DNA of 23,567 nucleotides from Thermoplasmatota archaeon (GTDB lineage Archaea; Thermoplasmatota; E2; DHVEG-1): contig JAGXLH010000016.1 of NCBI GenBank assembly GCA_018334795.1, forward strand, positions 1-23,567, written 5' to 3'. A program made the translations under genes and the position numbers. Below the pieces are notes generated by a model. It was given only the letters and a program-made list of their open reading frames with translations, searched no databases and was not told the DNA's origin. Below, piece by piece: positions 8,010 through 15,550 of this stretch (positions are counted from its first letter, which is position 1; the number at the start of each line of letters is the position of its first letter).

Positions 8010-9089
8010 GTGACAAAAAAAGACCAAAACAAAAACGTACGAATACCAATCATCCTCAGCCTTCTCTTTAGCATATCAATTATTCTGATCATTCTTTATT
8101 TTACTATAGACAAAGAAACCATCACTTATCTTACAGAAACACCGATCAACTACAGCTTTTTTCTTGCCGCTGCAGCAATTAACATCATCTACTGGGGACT
8201 GTGGGGTGCTAGACTCAAAATACTGAGTACCTCAATCGAACCTTCCTTTAACATTGGCCTATGGAAATCAACAAAAATTGTTATCGCTAATCTTTTCTTA
8301 GCAAACATTACTCCATCCATGGCCGGTGGCGAACCTGTGCGCATTTATCTGTTGAACAAAGAAGGATTGCATGCTGGCGGGGCAACAGCAGCAGTTCTTG
8401 GAGAACGATTACTCGATGCATTATTTCTTCTTTTTTGTGTACCCTTTGCCTTTTTCATCTTTGGTCAATACATCTCAAATGGGATCTTTAACACCTTATT
8501 ATATGTAGCAGTGGTCTTTTTTATTATCGTAGTCATCCTGTTTGCGTTCGCTTTGAAAAAACCTGAAAAAACAAAAAGATTTGTCCTTTGGGTTGCAAAC
8601 AAACTTAAAAGATTTTCAAAAAAGGAAGAAAAATTTGAAGTTTACGTACAAAAAATTTCAACGGAAATCGATCACTTCCACGAAAGCATGATGTTTTTTG
8701 TAACCAAAGGGAAAAAAACATTCTTATTCGCGGGAATCATCACCGCATTATTCTGGATGACCGGATGGATCATTCCTCTCTTGATTCTCATGGGACTTGG
8801 AATCACTCCGTTTGTCATTGAATCATGTGCCGCACAAATACTTCTCGTCATCATCGCTATGATGCCCACCACTCCAGGAAGCACAGGAGTATCAGAAGGA
8901 GGGACCGCAGCATTATACGGCATCTTCATGCCCGGAAGTCTCATCGGCGTTTTCGTTTTACTCTACCGATTCATAACCTATCATATGGGATTAATCCTTG
9001 GTGTCATCTTCCAATACCGTATTTTTAAGTCCGTTGCATCCTTTTCAATGGATGTAGTCAATGAAAAACAAGAAGAATTAACGGAATAA
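8010..9089 (+). CDS. UPF0104 / AglD-like flippase-type integral membrane protein
   Basis: A 359-residue integral membrane protein with about eight hydrophobic helices, matching the lysylphosphatidylglycerol synthetase TM-region family (PF03706, TIGR00374). Family hallmarks are visible: NLFLANITPSMAGGEPVRIY near 94-113, a G-E-R-L-L-D block near 131-136 at the start of a helix, and TTPGSTGVSEGGTAAL near 288-303. Members are often fused or linked to glycosyltransferases of polyprenyl-phosphate pathways (archaeal AglD) and are thought to move lipid-linked sugars; the biochemical role of stand-alone members is not settled. The start is GTG at 8010 with no Shine-Dalgarno, so a near-leaderless transcript is likely. 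Context (glycosyltransferases upstream, beyond the MITE) supports a role in surface glycan assembly. Confidence 0.8.
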   Translation: MTKKDQNKNVRIPIILSLLFSISIILIILYFTIDKETITYLTETPINYSFFLAAAAINIIYWGLWGARLKILSTSIEPSFNIGLWKSTKIVIANLFLANITPSMAGGEPVRIYLLNKEGLHAGGATAAVLGERLLDALFLLFCVPFAFFIFGQYISNGIFNTLLYVAVVFFIIVVILFAFALKKPEKTKRFVLWVANKLKRFSKKEEKFEVYVQKISTEIDHFHESMMFFVTKGKKTFLFAGIITALFWMTGWIIPLLILMGLGITPFVIESCAAQILLVIIAMMPTTPGSTGVSEGGTAALYGIFMPGSLIGVFVLLYRFITYHMGLILGVIFQYRIFKSVASFSMDVVNEKQEELTE

Positions 9090-9110
9090 CAGTAATAAAC
9101 GTCGGCAGAT

Positions 9111-9120
9111 TTTAATAATA
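9111..9120 (+). promoter_or_regulatory. TATA box of the zinc-protein / aEF1B operon
   Basis: TTTAATAATA ends 22 bases before the ATG at 9143. That spacing predicts a leaderless transcript for the zinc-protein gene, which has no Shine-Dalgarno, whereas the next gene does have one. It is preceded by TCGGCAGAT, nearly identical to the block before the TATA box at 1170. Confidence 0.5.
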
Positions 9121-9142
9121 GATATCATATTCGTCTCAACCT

Positions 9143-9307
9143 ATGGAACAAGCGAAACGATGTGTATCCTGTGGAAAAGGCTTGCTTGAGACAGGATCAA
9201 CAACATTCATCTGCCCTAAATGTGACAAAGTCATCGGTAGATGCGGAAGTTGCCGAGAACAAACGGTACAATACACCTGTCCCGCATGTGGATTTACAGG
9301 ACCATAA
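9143..9307 (+). CDS. Small zinc-finger protein with four CxxC pairs (HVO_2753-like)
   Basis: This 54-residue ORF reads from ATG to TAA and encodes four CxxC pairs: C7/C10, C24/C27, C34/C37 and C46/C49, the second and fourth as CPxC. This spacing suits two zinc sites in a rubredoxin-like double-ribbon microprotein. Proteins of this size and pattern are encoded next to elongation factor 1-beta in many euryarchaea. The haloarchaeal member HVO_2753 has been linked to swarming and biofilm formation, but the molecular activity is unknown. Here it precedes aEF1B by 24 bases, in the same direction and without an intervening promoter, so the pair is probably one transcript. The start is set by the well-placed TATA box and by the C-terminus fitting the family (CPACGFTGP). 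Confidence 0.85.
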   Translation: MEQAKRCVSCGKGLLETGSTTFICPKCDKVIGRCGSCREQTVQYTCPACGFTGP

Positions 9308-9331
9308 AAGAAACAAGGAGGAATAAAGACA

Positions 9332-9610
9332 ATGGGCGATGTAGTCGGACTTATTCAAATAATGCCAACTGAAATTTTAGAAGAAGAACAATTAAACCAA
9401 TTAGTCGAAAAAGTAAAAACTTGTGTTCGATCACCTGCAAAAGTAGGAAATGTCGAAATCAAACCTGTCGCGTTTGGCATTAAAGCAATCCATCTTAATG
9501 TTATCATTCCAGATGCATCTGGTACTGGTGGCGTTGATCCAATAGCTGAGGAAATTGAAAAAATGGAAAACGTCGAATCAGCTGAAGTCAAAGGTGTTGG
9601 ATTACTCTAA
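9332..9610 (+). CDS. ef1b: Translation elongation factor 1-beta (archaeal EF1B)
   Basis: This 92-residue protein is the full length of archaeal EF-1 beta, the guanine nucleotide exchange factor that recharges EF-1 alpha with GTP during elongation. The family pattern is clear: DVVGLIQIMP at the start, a central V-x-I-K-P-V-A-F-G-I-K-A-I-H-L block near 45-59, and the C-terminal NVESAEVKGVGLL ending. The family's ferredoxin-like beta-alpha-beta-beta-alpha-beta fold fits this order. The ATG at 9332 has a strong AAGGAGGA Shine-Dalgarno at 9315-9322, nine bases upstream. It follows the four-CxxC zinc protein in a conserved archaeal pairing and is followed by T-runs that should end transcription. 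Confidence 0.95.
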   Translation: MGDVVGLIQIMPTEILEEEQLNQLVEKVKTCVRSPAKVGNVEIKPVAFGIKAIHLNVIIPDASGTGGVDPIAEEIEKMENVESAEVKGVGLL

Positions 9611-9619
9611 AAAAACCAA

Positions 9620-9636
9620 TTTTTTCTTTGTTTTTT
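9620..9636 (+). terminator. Oligo-T terminator after aEF1B
   Basis: Ten bases after the aEF1B stop are two T runs of six separated by CTTTG. This is the usual archaeal intrinsic termination signal. A weak 5-bp inverted repeat (CATGC/GCATG at 9661-9676) lies further down. Confidence 0.45.
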
Positions 9637-9707
9637 CAACAAAAAATCAAAAACAGTCTGCATGCTTCTTTGCATGAACAACATAGATTGCTTAGATATA
9701 CCTATAA

Positions 9708-9740
9708 ACAAAAAAAAGAGCAGTAAAAGAAAAAAAACAA
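9708..9740 (-). terminator. Oligo-T terminator after the membrane winged-helix gene
   Basis: On the minus strand, just downstream of the winged-helix stop at 9751, are two runs of seven to eight T. Together with the plus-strand T tract they separate two convergent transcripts. Confidence 0.4.
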
Positions 9741-9750
9741 CACCATTTTT

Positions 9751-10443
9751 TTATGCTGCTTTTCTTGTTTTTTTCCGTTTTCTAATCATTAGCTGTTGCA
9801 CAGAAGTAATACCCGTTTCAGTTGGATAATACACCGGATACTTCGAATGACTCGTATCTCCTTCCACAAGTTCAGCCATATACATTTTTTTAATATGCCA
9901 TTTCACCGTATGATGATTCAAATCAAGAGCATGGGCTATCTCGAGAAGATGTTTACCAGGATGTTTACTTAAATAATCCATAATCTTAAACGCGTTATCA
10001 TTACGAAGAATAGAATCAGCTACTGCCTCCTTACGAGCTTCAATACCACCATCAACCAAATAATACACTTTCTTTCCACCAATGCTCCGACTTCGAATCA
10101 AATTGGTTTGTTCTAATTTCCGTAAATGCCAGGCTGCATTACTTGGTTTCAAATCAAGCTCTCTAGCAATCTCACGTAAATGAGATCCTGGATACTCATC
10201 AATATACTCATACAAATTCTTTCGAACAGAGGTATCAAGCACATTATCTGGAGTCACATACTTAATTCCACCAACGGTTAACAACCCAACAATTAACGCC
10301 ACACCAAAAATCACAAGCGCAAGCATTCCCGTTGGTAATTTTTCGATTAAATCAAAAAAAGGATTAGCAGAAACAACAGGAATAAAACATGTTAACAACC
10401 ATCCTAAAACTAAAACTACTATTGTATTTCTTCGACTATTCAT
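9751..10443 (-). CDS. Membrane-anchored tandem winged-helix transcription regulator
   Basis: In this 230-residue protein, residues 7-26 form a signal-like hydrophobic segment ending in VVSA, and residues 38-60 form a second membrane helix, so the C-terminal 170 residues probably face the cytoplasm. Two winged-helix modules follow: residues about 70-128 (SHLREIARELDLKPSNAAWH, then L-R-K-L-E recognition helix and a wing ending KKVYYLV) and about 140-205 (HLLEIAHALDLNHHTVKWHI, wing YPVYYPT). Archaeal membrane proteins with paired ArsR/MarR-like domains are presumed DNA-binding sensors. The tail is lysine/arginine rich. It lies 69 bases after gltX on the same strand, with its own TATA box and a palindrome at the predicted start point, suggesting separate and perhaps autogenous control. 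The sensed signal is unknown. Confidence 0.8.
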   Translation of the reverse strand: MNSRRNTIVVLVLGWLLTCFIPVVSANPFFDLIEKLPTGMLALVIFGVALIVGLLTVGGIKYVTPDNVLDTSVRKNLYEYIDEYPGSHLREIARELDLKPSNAAWHLRKLEQTNLIRSRSIGGKKVYYLVDGGIEARKEAVADSILRNDNAFKIMDYLSKHPGKHLLEIAHALDLNHHTVKWHIKKMYMAELVEGDTSHSKYPVYYPTETGITSVQQLMIRKRKKTRKAA

Positions 10444-10463
10444 AGCGATTCATCCCATCCTAA

Positions 10464-10478
10464 CAGACCCACCGTCTG
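10464..10478 (-). promoter_or_regulatory. Palindromic operator candidate of the winged-helix gene
   Basis: CAGAC-CCACC-GTCTG is a perfect 5-bp inverted repeat with a 5-base centre. On the minus strand it lies about 14 bases after the T-rich TATA-like sequence at 10488-10500, overlapping the expected transcript start. A repressor bound here would block initiation; the adjacent regulator is the obvious candidate. Confidence 0.4.
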
Positions 10479-10487
10479 CATAATGGT

Positions 10488-10500
10488 AAATAAATAATAG
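10488..10500 (-). promoter_or_regulatory. TATA-like element of the winged-helix gene
   Basis: The minus strand reads CTATTATTTATTT here, an AT-rich TATA-like stretch about 45-55 bases before the ATG at 10443. The resulting leader would include a GGATGGGATGA ribosome-binding region. Confidence 0.35.
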
Positions 10501-10512
10501 CTATTAAAAACT

Positions 10513-12231
10513 TTACCGATGTGTAAAAAATACCAAAATCCTATCATCGCCTTGTTCAATACGAACGAAACCAAAGCGTTCAAATTGCACAATCTCATCA
10601 TCAAACGATGCAATCACCGGTTCACCATACCCATTGATCTTGGTCAAACTTGCTTCATTAAACGTATCATTTTTCATTAATACATCAGGAACAAACACCG
10701 TCAATGGAATAAAATTATCTGAAACCCATTGTACTTTTAATGAATCAGCAATCAATTCATCTCCTGCATATGACGCAATAATTCCCTCATCATTTATTTC
10801 ATCAACAGAAAGATTATACAAATCCTTCAAGCGAAACACATCATTATGATGTAACCGGTCAACATCACTTCGTGGAATATAAAACTCATTTTTAATTTGA
10901 ATTTGCCGTTTTCCCAATGAGGAATCCTTAGGATGAAAGGGAATTGTAACCGTTTTCTTTGTTGCATCGGTAACGATCACTTTCACCGGATCAGGAACAA
11001 AAAAAACCCGTTTTGCAACTGGATCGATCACCTTTCGATTCTCCGATTCAACCAAACTAAACGGAACCGTTGATTCAACCTTTGAGATTCCTTGCTGAAA
11101 CACAAATTGTTTCAACGCCGCAGGAACAATCCCTCTTCTTTTCAAGCCTCGTAATGTTGGAAGCCGGACATCATCAAAACCAGTCACTTTACCTGATTCG
11201 ACAAGTGGAGAAATCTTTCTTTTAGAAACGGGCATTCCTTCAATGGACAATCTGGCAAACTCCATTAAATGAGGCTTTCGTAACCCAAGTTTATCAAGTA
11301 AATAAAAATATACATCATCCCGTAATTCATATTCTTTGGTACGAAATGGATGCGTCACTCCACTTAAACTATCCTCCACAGCACCAGCAAAATCATATGT
11401 AGGCCATACATGAAACTGATTACCCTGCAACGGATGCTCGGCATCAATGATACGAAATAATGTTGGATTACGCATCGCGGTATTATCACTTTTCATATCT
11501 GCATTCAACCGAAGTACCGCAGCAAATGAATCCTCATGCATTTTTTCCCATAACTCTTGATGCTCTTCAACTGATTTATCTAGACAGGAACACGACATTC
11601 TTTGCTTTCTTCCCAGTTTAATCTGATCAGCTGAACATGTACATACATATGCATCTTTCTGTGCAATTAATTGTGCAGCAAGATCATAATGTTTTAAAAG
11701 ATTATCCGACGTATGATACTCCTTATCCCAAGAAATATTCAACCATGCTAAATCCTTTTTTTGAGCTTCATAAAATTCTATTTTATCCTTTAACGGATTG
11801 GTATCATCAAAACGAAGAATGAACGTTCCATCATATTTTTTCGCATACTCAAAATCAACAATCGCTGCTTTTGCATGACCAATATGTAAATACCCATTTG
11901 GTTCAGGAGGAAAACGAGTAACAACCTTTCCATCTTTAGCACCAGGAAGATCAGGCAGGGAATAATCACGTTTCTGCTTCTTTTTTTCAAGTAACTCTGG
12001 TGCAATCTCTAATAACTCAGCTCTTTGATCATCAACCGATAGGGTATTAACATCAGCAACCACTTCTTTTACTAAGGGAATAATCTCTTTTGGATGCACT
12101 CCTTGTTTTCGAAACGTAGCAATGACCTTACCCATCACAGCTTTCAACTGCGCACTCCCATCAAAGTTCACTGCGTTTTGCAACGCAAATTTTCGAGCAG
12201 TATTTTTAATTGAATTAACATCAGTACCCAT
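10513..12231 (-). CDS. gltX: Glutamyl-tRNA synthetase, archaeal type
   Basis: A 572-residue class I aminoacyl-tRNA synthetase that attaches glutamate to tRNA-Glu. The archaeal N-terminal extension (about 1-100, starting near ALQNAVNFDG) precedes the catalytic Rossmann domain with the HIGH box in PPEPNGYLHIGHAKAA (HIGH at 116-119). A cysteine cluster (197, 199, 214, 216) could hold zinc. The KMSKS-like signature is VSKRK at about 335-339. The C-terminal part from about 380 is the beta-barrel anticodon-binding region shared with GlnRS and typical of archaeal GluRS. The PPEPNGYLHIGH wording is GlnRS-like, but the N-terminal extension matches GluRS; whether it also charges tRNA-Gln cannot be read. 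It is the last gene of ipk-fni-idsA-gltX, starting 5 bases after the idsA stop. Confidence 0.92.
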   Translation of the reverse strand: MGTDVNSIKNTARKFALQNAVNFDGSAQLKAVMGKVIATFRKQGVHPKEIIPLVKEVVADVNTLSVDDQRAELLEIAPELLEKKKQKRDYSLPDLPGAKDGKVVTRFPPEPNGYLHIGHAKAAIVDFEYAKKYDGTFILRFDDTNPLKDKIEFYEAQKKDLAWLNISWDKEYHTSDNLLKHYDLAAQLIAQKDAYVCTCSADQIKLGRKQRMSCSCLDKSVEEHQELWEKMHEDSFAAVLRLNADMKSDNTAMRNPTLFRIIDAEHPLQGNQFHVWPTYDFAGAVEDSLSGVTHPFRTKEYELRDDVYFYLLDKLGLRKPHLMEFARLSIEGMPVSKRKISPLVESGKVTGFDDVRLPTLRGLKRRGIVPAALKQFVFQQGISKVESTVPFSLVESENRKVIDPVAKRVFFVPDPVKVIVTDATKKTVTIPFHPKDSSLGKRQIQIKNEFYIPRSDVDRLHHNDVFRLKDLYNLSVDEINDEGIIASYAGDELIADSLKVQWVSDNFIPLTVFVPDVLMKNDTFNEASLTKINGYGEPVIASFDDEIVQFERFGFVRIEQGDDRILVFFTHR

Positions 12232-12236
12232 ACTAT

Positions 12237-13220
12237 CTACTTCTCTCTATTCACCGCGTAATCAGCAAGGGCTAATAACACTTGTTTAGAAGCACTATCC
12301 TCTAACACATCTAATGATTTCTTAGCTAACCTACTGTACTCTTCTGCTTTTTTTTTAGCATACTTAATTGAACCAACATGATCAAACACGTTATACACCT
12401 TATCTACATCGTCAGCAGTCGCTGTTGCCTTCCCAAAAATATCCGTCAGCACCTTCCGATCATCATCTTTCGCATGAGTTAAAGAATGAACTGCGATAAT
12501 CGTTTTTTTTCCATTACGAATATCATTACCAATATCCTTACCTAACGTTTCCGAATCACTGCTCATATCCAAATAATCATCACGAATCTGAAACGCTAAA
12601 CCAAGACTAGTACCATACTCACGTAACGCTTTTTGAACCCTTTCATCAGCTCCACCAATTAACACGCCACCTTCACAGGAAATACGAAACAATGCAGACG
12701 TTTTCATCTTAATCATTGCTAAATATTCTGATTCCCTAACAATAAAGCGTTTTTCAAAATTCATATCCAATTGTTGCCCTTCACACACCTCAACCACTGA
12801 TTGTGTTAGATGCGTATACAACCGACGGAATGATTGAATCTTCTCAGGATACTGACCCAATGCTTCAAAGGCTTTAGCAAACAATAAATCACCAGCAATA
12901 ATCGCGGTGGGCTCTCCATACTCAATATGAACCGTAGTCATTCCTCTCCGCAATGATGATTTATCCATAATATCATCATGAACAAGTGTAAAATTATGAA
13001 TAATTTCAACAGCCAACGCAAACGGCATCACTTGTTGATGATTTCCAGATACTGCTTCACAAGCAAGCATTGAAAGTACAGGCCGCAACCGTTTTCCCCC
13101 AGCCATCGGTAAATGCCGAAGGGCATCATATAAATTCTCTGGATTCCTTCGTTTAAGAAAACAATCAAGTTCTTTATTAAAAACATCAGCTCGTTGTTCA
13201 ATTTCCTCTTTTAAATCCAT
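12237..13220 (-). CDS. idsA: Geranylgeranyl diphosphate synthase (short-chain trans-prenyltransferase)
   Basis: A 327-residue all-helical trans-isoprenyl diphosphate synthase that condenses IPP with allylic diphosphates to make the C15/C20 precursor of archaeal ether lipids. GGKRLRP at 41-47 binds IPP. The first aspartate-rich motif is DDIMD at 82-86 and the second is DDYLD at 214-218. Phe77 sits five residues before the first DDxxD, the bulky residue that in archaeal enzymes limits product length to about C20. The ATG at 13220 lies within the end of fni (10-base overlap), and the Shine-Dalgarno GGAGG is inside the fni coding region, indicating translational coupling. The next gene, gltX, begins 5 bases after its stop. 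Confidence 0.92.
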   Translation of the reverse strand: MDLKEEIEQRADVFNKELDCFLKRRNPENLYDALRHLPMAGGKRLRPVLSMLACEAVSGNHQQVMPFALAVEIIHNFTLVHDDIMDKSSLRRGMTTVHIEYGEPTAIIAGDLLFAKAFEALGQYPEKIQSFRRLYTHLTQSVVEVCEGQQLDMNFEKRFIVRESEYLAMIKMKTSALFRISCEGGVLIGGADERVQKALREYGTSLGLAFQIRDDYLDMSSDSETLGKDIGNDIRNGKKTIIAVHSLTHAKDDDRKVLTDIFGKATATADDVDKVYNVFDHVGSIKYAKKKAEEYSRLAKKSLDVLEDSASKQVLLALADYAVNREK

Positions 13221-14257
13221 CCATTAACCTCCACAAATTTCAAAGAATCAACATGATCACATCCAGTTAAAAACATAGCAGCACGTAATTCTTTTACAAA
13301 CGCATCAATCTCAAACAAGGTTTCCTTTTCACTTTTGGTCGCCGGTTTCAACAACGCATGAGCAACACCAACCATATTTGCTCCTAACGCTAAGGCTTTT
13401 GCAGCATCCAATCCGTGACGAATACCACCAGAAGCAATCACTGGAAAATTTTCATCCACTGCATCTCGAACTTCAATTAATGATTGAGGAGTAGGAATAC
13501 CCCAATTCCAAAATGTTTTACCCCCTCGGGCGTGTAAACGATCAAAATGAAGTTTCGCTCGATAATGTTCAATAGCAGCAAACGAAGTACCACCTAATCC
13601 CCCAAGATCAATAGCAGCAATCGACGTATCCATTAAGCGTTTTGCAACATCAAAAGAAATCCCAGCACCAGACTCTTTAACAATAACTGGAATATCAATA
13701 TTATCTGCTAAGTGTTGAATGCCATCCATCACTCCTTTTGCATGAGCTTCACCTTCAAATTGAATGACTTCTTGTAAAAAATTAAGACAAATAGCAACGG
13801 CATCGGCATCAATCATATCAACCATTTTTGTTACAAAAGAAAGAGTTTCTTCATGACCCCATAACACTAATTGAGATGCACCAATATTTCCAACTCGAAG
13901 TGGAATATCATACTCTTTTACTACATTATAGGTATCCTTAAGCCGCTCGGTTTTCAATCCAGCCCGTTGAGAACCAACACCCATTGCTAACTGATAGGTT
14001 TCAGCTGCAGCTGCTAAATTCTCATTAATCTTTTTTGCTTTTGAATATCCTCCAGTCATCCCTGAAATCAAAAATGGTGATTTTAATTCTTTTCCTAAGA
14101 ATTCCGTTGTTAGATCAACGCTACTTTTATTAATCTCAGGTAACGCATTATGGGACAATGACATATCATCCCAGTAATTGTATTTTGAAGAAACATCTTT
14201 TTCAAGTGCAATGCGAACATGTTCATCTTTTCGACTTTCAATTTTATTCATAATCAT
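13211..14257 (-). CDS. fni: Isopentenyl-diphosphate delta-isomerase, type II (FMN-dependent)
   Basis: A 348-residue TIM-barrel flavoprotein that interconverts IPP and DMAPP, using reduced FMN. Family signatures are R-K-D-E-H at 9-13 of the long form, FLISGMTGGYSKA near 62-74, AMGVGSQRAGL near 90-100, VGNIGASQL near 121-129, VKESGAGIS near 193-201, and the FMN phosphate-binding GGLGGTSFAAIEHYRA near 218-233. A late SGGIRHGLDAAKALALGA helix completes the phosphate site. Two ATG codons are possible: 14257, whose A is shared with the ipk stop (TAATG), or 14251, which has better spacing (nine bases) from GGTGA at 14261-14265. The second gives 346 residues. It lies between ipk and idsA with overlaps on both sides, so the three are one transcript. 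Confidence 0.93.
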   Translation of the reverse strand: MIMNKIESRKDEHVRIALEKDVSSKYNYWDDMSLSHNALPEINKSSVDLTTEFLGKELKSPFLISGMTGGYSKAKKINENLAAAAETYQLAMGVGSQRAGLKTERLKDTYNVVKEYDIPLRVGNIGASQLVLWGHEETLSFVTKMVDMIDADAVAICLNFLQEVIQFEGEAHAKGVMDGIQHLADNIDIPVIVKESGAGISFDVAKRLMDTSIAAIDLGGLGGTSFAAIEHYRAKLHFDRLHARGGKTFWNWGIPTPQSLIEVRDAVDENFPVIASGGIRHGLDAAKALALGANMVGVAHALLKPATKSEKETLFEIDAFVKELRAAMFLTGCDHVDSLKFVEVNGWI

Positions 14258-15033
14258 TATTCACCTTTAACCACCGTGCAAACAGATGACTGATCCGTTA
14301 ACACCTCATATAACCTATTTGAAACAAGTCCATTTACAAGGATTGTATCAGTATGTAACGAACTTATCTTTTTTATAGTTTGGAGCTTTCCCGCCATTCC
14401 TTTCGTCACGTCAGCATGCTCATCTAATGAAGTTTGAAGTGAATCAATTTCATCTTTCTGAATATAATCTAAAAACTCAGCATCAGCAAATTTCTTTGGA
14501 TTCCGGGTAAATACACCATCTTCATCCATAACAAAAATAACTTTTTCAGGATGAAACGCTTCAGCAAGCAACAACATTAATAAATCGCCTGAACAAATGG
14601 AAAAACCAATTCCTTCGTCTAATACTACATCCCCATACGTCACCGGCATAAATCCTTGTTTCACATACTCTTTAAAAAAATCCATAGCAATGGTTTCGAT
14701 CTCTTGGTTTTTAAGCCGTAACATGGCATGAGGTGGAAGAGAAACCGCAGGTAGATGATGATTATGAAGTGATGAAAGAACGTAACCATTCAATGTTTGC
14801 ACCATTGCTTGGGTTGCAGCAAATCCATATCGTTGCTTATTGGAAGAAAAGCCATGAATTAATTCATATTCTTTTGCCAACACATGCCCAAATGATCCAG
14901 CTCCATGAACCAGAAGAACATCTTTACCAGATCGAGCGATTTGAGCAGATAAATCATCCATAATCAAAGATCGAAATGTAGCAGTTGTTGACTTCTCAGT
15001 GATAACACTACCACCTAATTTAATAAGATACAT
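14257..15033 (-). CDS. ipk: Isopentenyl phosphate kinase
   Basis: A 258-residue amino-acid-kinase-fold enzyme that phosphorylates isopentenyl phosphate to IPP, the last step of the archaeal alternative mevalonate route. The ATP-site start is IKLGGSVITEK at 4-14 with Lys5 and the glycine turn. The substrate loop is VHGAGSFGH at 42-50, whose His50 corresponds to the family's catalytic/substrate-phosphate histidine and separates IPK from other kinases of the fold. VTYGDVVLDEG near 132-142, SGDLL near 148-152, and KGMAGKLQTI near 209-218, which closes over ATP, are also visible. The ATG at 15033 has no clear Shine-Dalgarno; a 12-bp palindrome lies 6 bases upstream. It is the first gene of the isoprenoid operon. 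No mevalonate kinase is present in the window. Confidence 0.92.
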   Translation of the reverse strand: MYLIKLGGSVITEKSTTATFRSLIMDDLSAQIARSGKDVLLVHGAGSFGHVLAKEYELIHGFSSNKQRYGFAATQAMVQTLNGYVLSSLHNHHLPAVSLPPHAMLRLKNQEIETIAMDFFKEYVKQGFMPVTYGDVVLDEGIGFSICSGDLLMLLLAEAFHPEKVIFVMDEDGVFTRNPKKFADAEFLDYIQKDEIDSLQTSLDEHADVTKGMAGKLQTIKKISSLHTDTILVNGLVSNRLYEVLTDQSSVCTVVKGE

Positions 15034-15039
15034 GCAACC

Positions 15040-15051
15040 ATGCTATAGCAT
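15040..15051. promoter_or_regulatory. 12-bp perfect palindrome before the isoprenoid operon
   Basis: ATGCTATAGCAT reads identically on both strands and ends 6 bases before the ipk start codon. Its position at the expected transcript start makes it a candidate operator for the ipk-fni-idsA-gltX transcript. It could also be part of the core promoter, since it contains TATAG. Confidence 0.35.
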
Positions 15052-15100
15052 TAAAACTAAAAAAAGATTTCATATCGACATTAGGCGAAAAACTAACCCA

Positions 15101-15123
15101 AAAAAAGAATGAAAAAACATTTT
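15101..15123 (-). terminator. Oligo-T tracts after the small zinc-ribbon gene
   Basis: The minus strand has a run of seven T and another of six to seven T just after the stop at 15125. This is a probable archaeal terminator separating that gene from the ipk operon promoter. Confidence 0.4.
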
Positions 15124-15124
15124 T

Positions 15125-15367
15125 TTAGAATTTTTTTACAGACATAAATGGCTTATCCTTGTTTTGTTCTTTGATTAACCACAGTGCTATTGGCATTTCC
15201 TTAATTTCAGAATGCATCACAGAAACTGAGAGATGTTCGCGATCATTATCGGTCAACTCACTATTACAAGATTCGCAAATAAAATGATGCTCATCAAGCA
15301 CCAATCCACGTCTATTATTCTTTAAATCAAAATCTCGGTCACAAATCTCACATTTTTTTGTAATCAA
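15125..15367 (-). CDS. Small zinc-ribbon protein of unknown function
   Basis: The 80-residue product has two CxxC pairs (C6/C9 in CEICD and C31/C34 in CESCN), spaced to hold one zinc ion in a ribbon. The second half (about 38-80) is a predicted helical segment with MPIALWLIKEQ. No family name was recognised; it may bind nucleic acid or protein. The start is TTG at 15367: there is no ATG in frame before the first cysteine, and GGTGA at 15374-15378 is ideally spaced 6 bases upstream. It is transcribed away from glgP and lies 91 bases before ipk on the same strand, with T-runs between, so it is probably monocistronic. Confidence 0.6.
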   Translation of the reverse strand: MITKKCEICDRDFDLKNNRRGLVLDEHHFICESCNSELTDNDREHLSVSVMHSEIKEMPIALWLIKEQNKDKPFMSVKKF

Positions 15368-15470
15368 TTCTATTCACCATCCAAGAACAAGTTATTGTAT
15401 ACAACTCCATGAATTTAAATGTTTTTAACACTTAGTCGGATTTTGCAGATAAAGAGAAAAAAAGAGAAGG

Positions 15471-15477
15471 TATAAAA
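15471..15477 (+). promoter_or_regulatory. TATA box of glgP
   Basis: TATAAAA lies 74 bases before the ATG at 15551. A transcript start near 15500 would give a leader of about 50 bases that contains a GGCTT-TAG-AAGCC hairpin (15508-15520) ahead of the ribosome-binding site GGTGG at 15536-15540. Confidence 0.5.
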
Positions 15478-15550
15478 CACAGGTGTTAAATTACAAGTAA
15501 CGCATTAGGCTTTAGAAGCCCGGTTCAAAAAAGAAGGTGGATGAGAACGG

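Noticed and set aside
9661..9676. CATGC/GCATG hairpin between aEF1B and the winged-helix gene
   Set aside because: The stem is only 5 bp and is not followed by a T run; the oligo-T tracts on both strands explain termination better.
11790..12005. Minus-strand second frame inside gltX
   Set aside because: Out-of-frame shadow of the synthetase, which has all its motifs in the main frame.
15504..15530. tRNA-like GGTTCAAA after AAGCCC in the glgP leader
   Set aside because: The T-loop-like string has no pairing second half of the T arm, and no acceptor or anticodon stem can be built around it; it is better explained as a leader hairpin.
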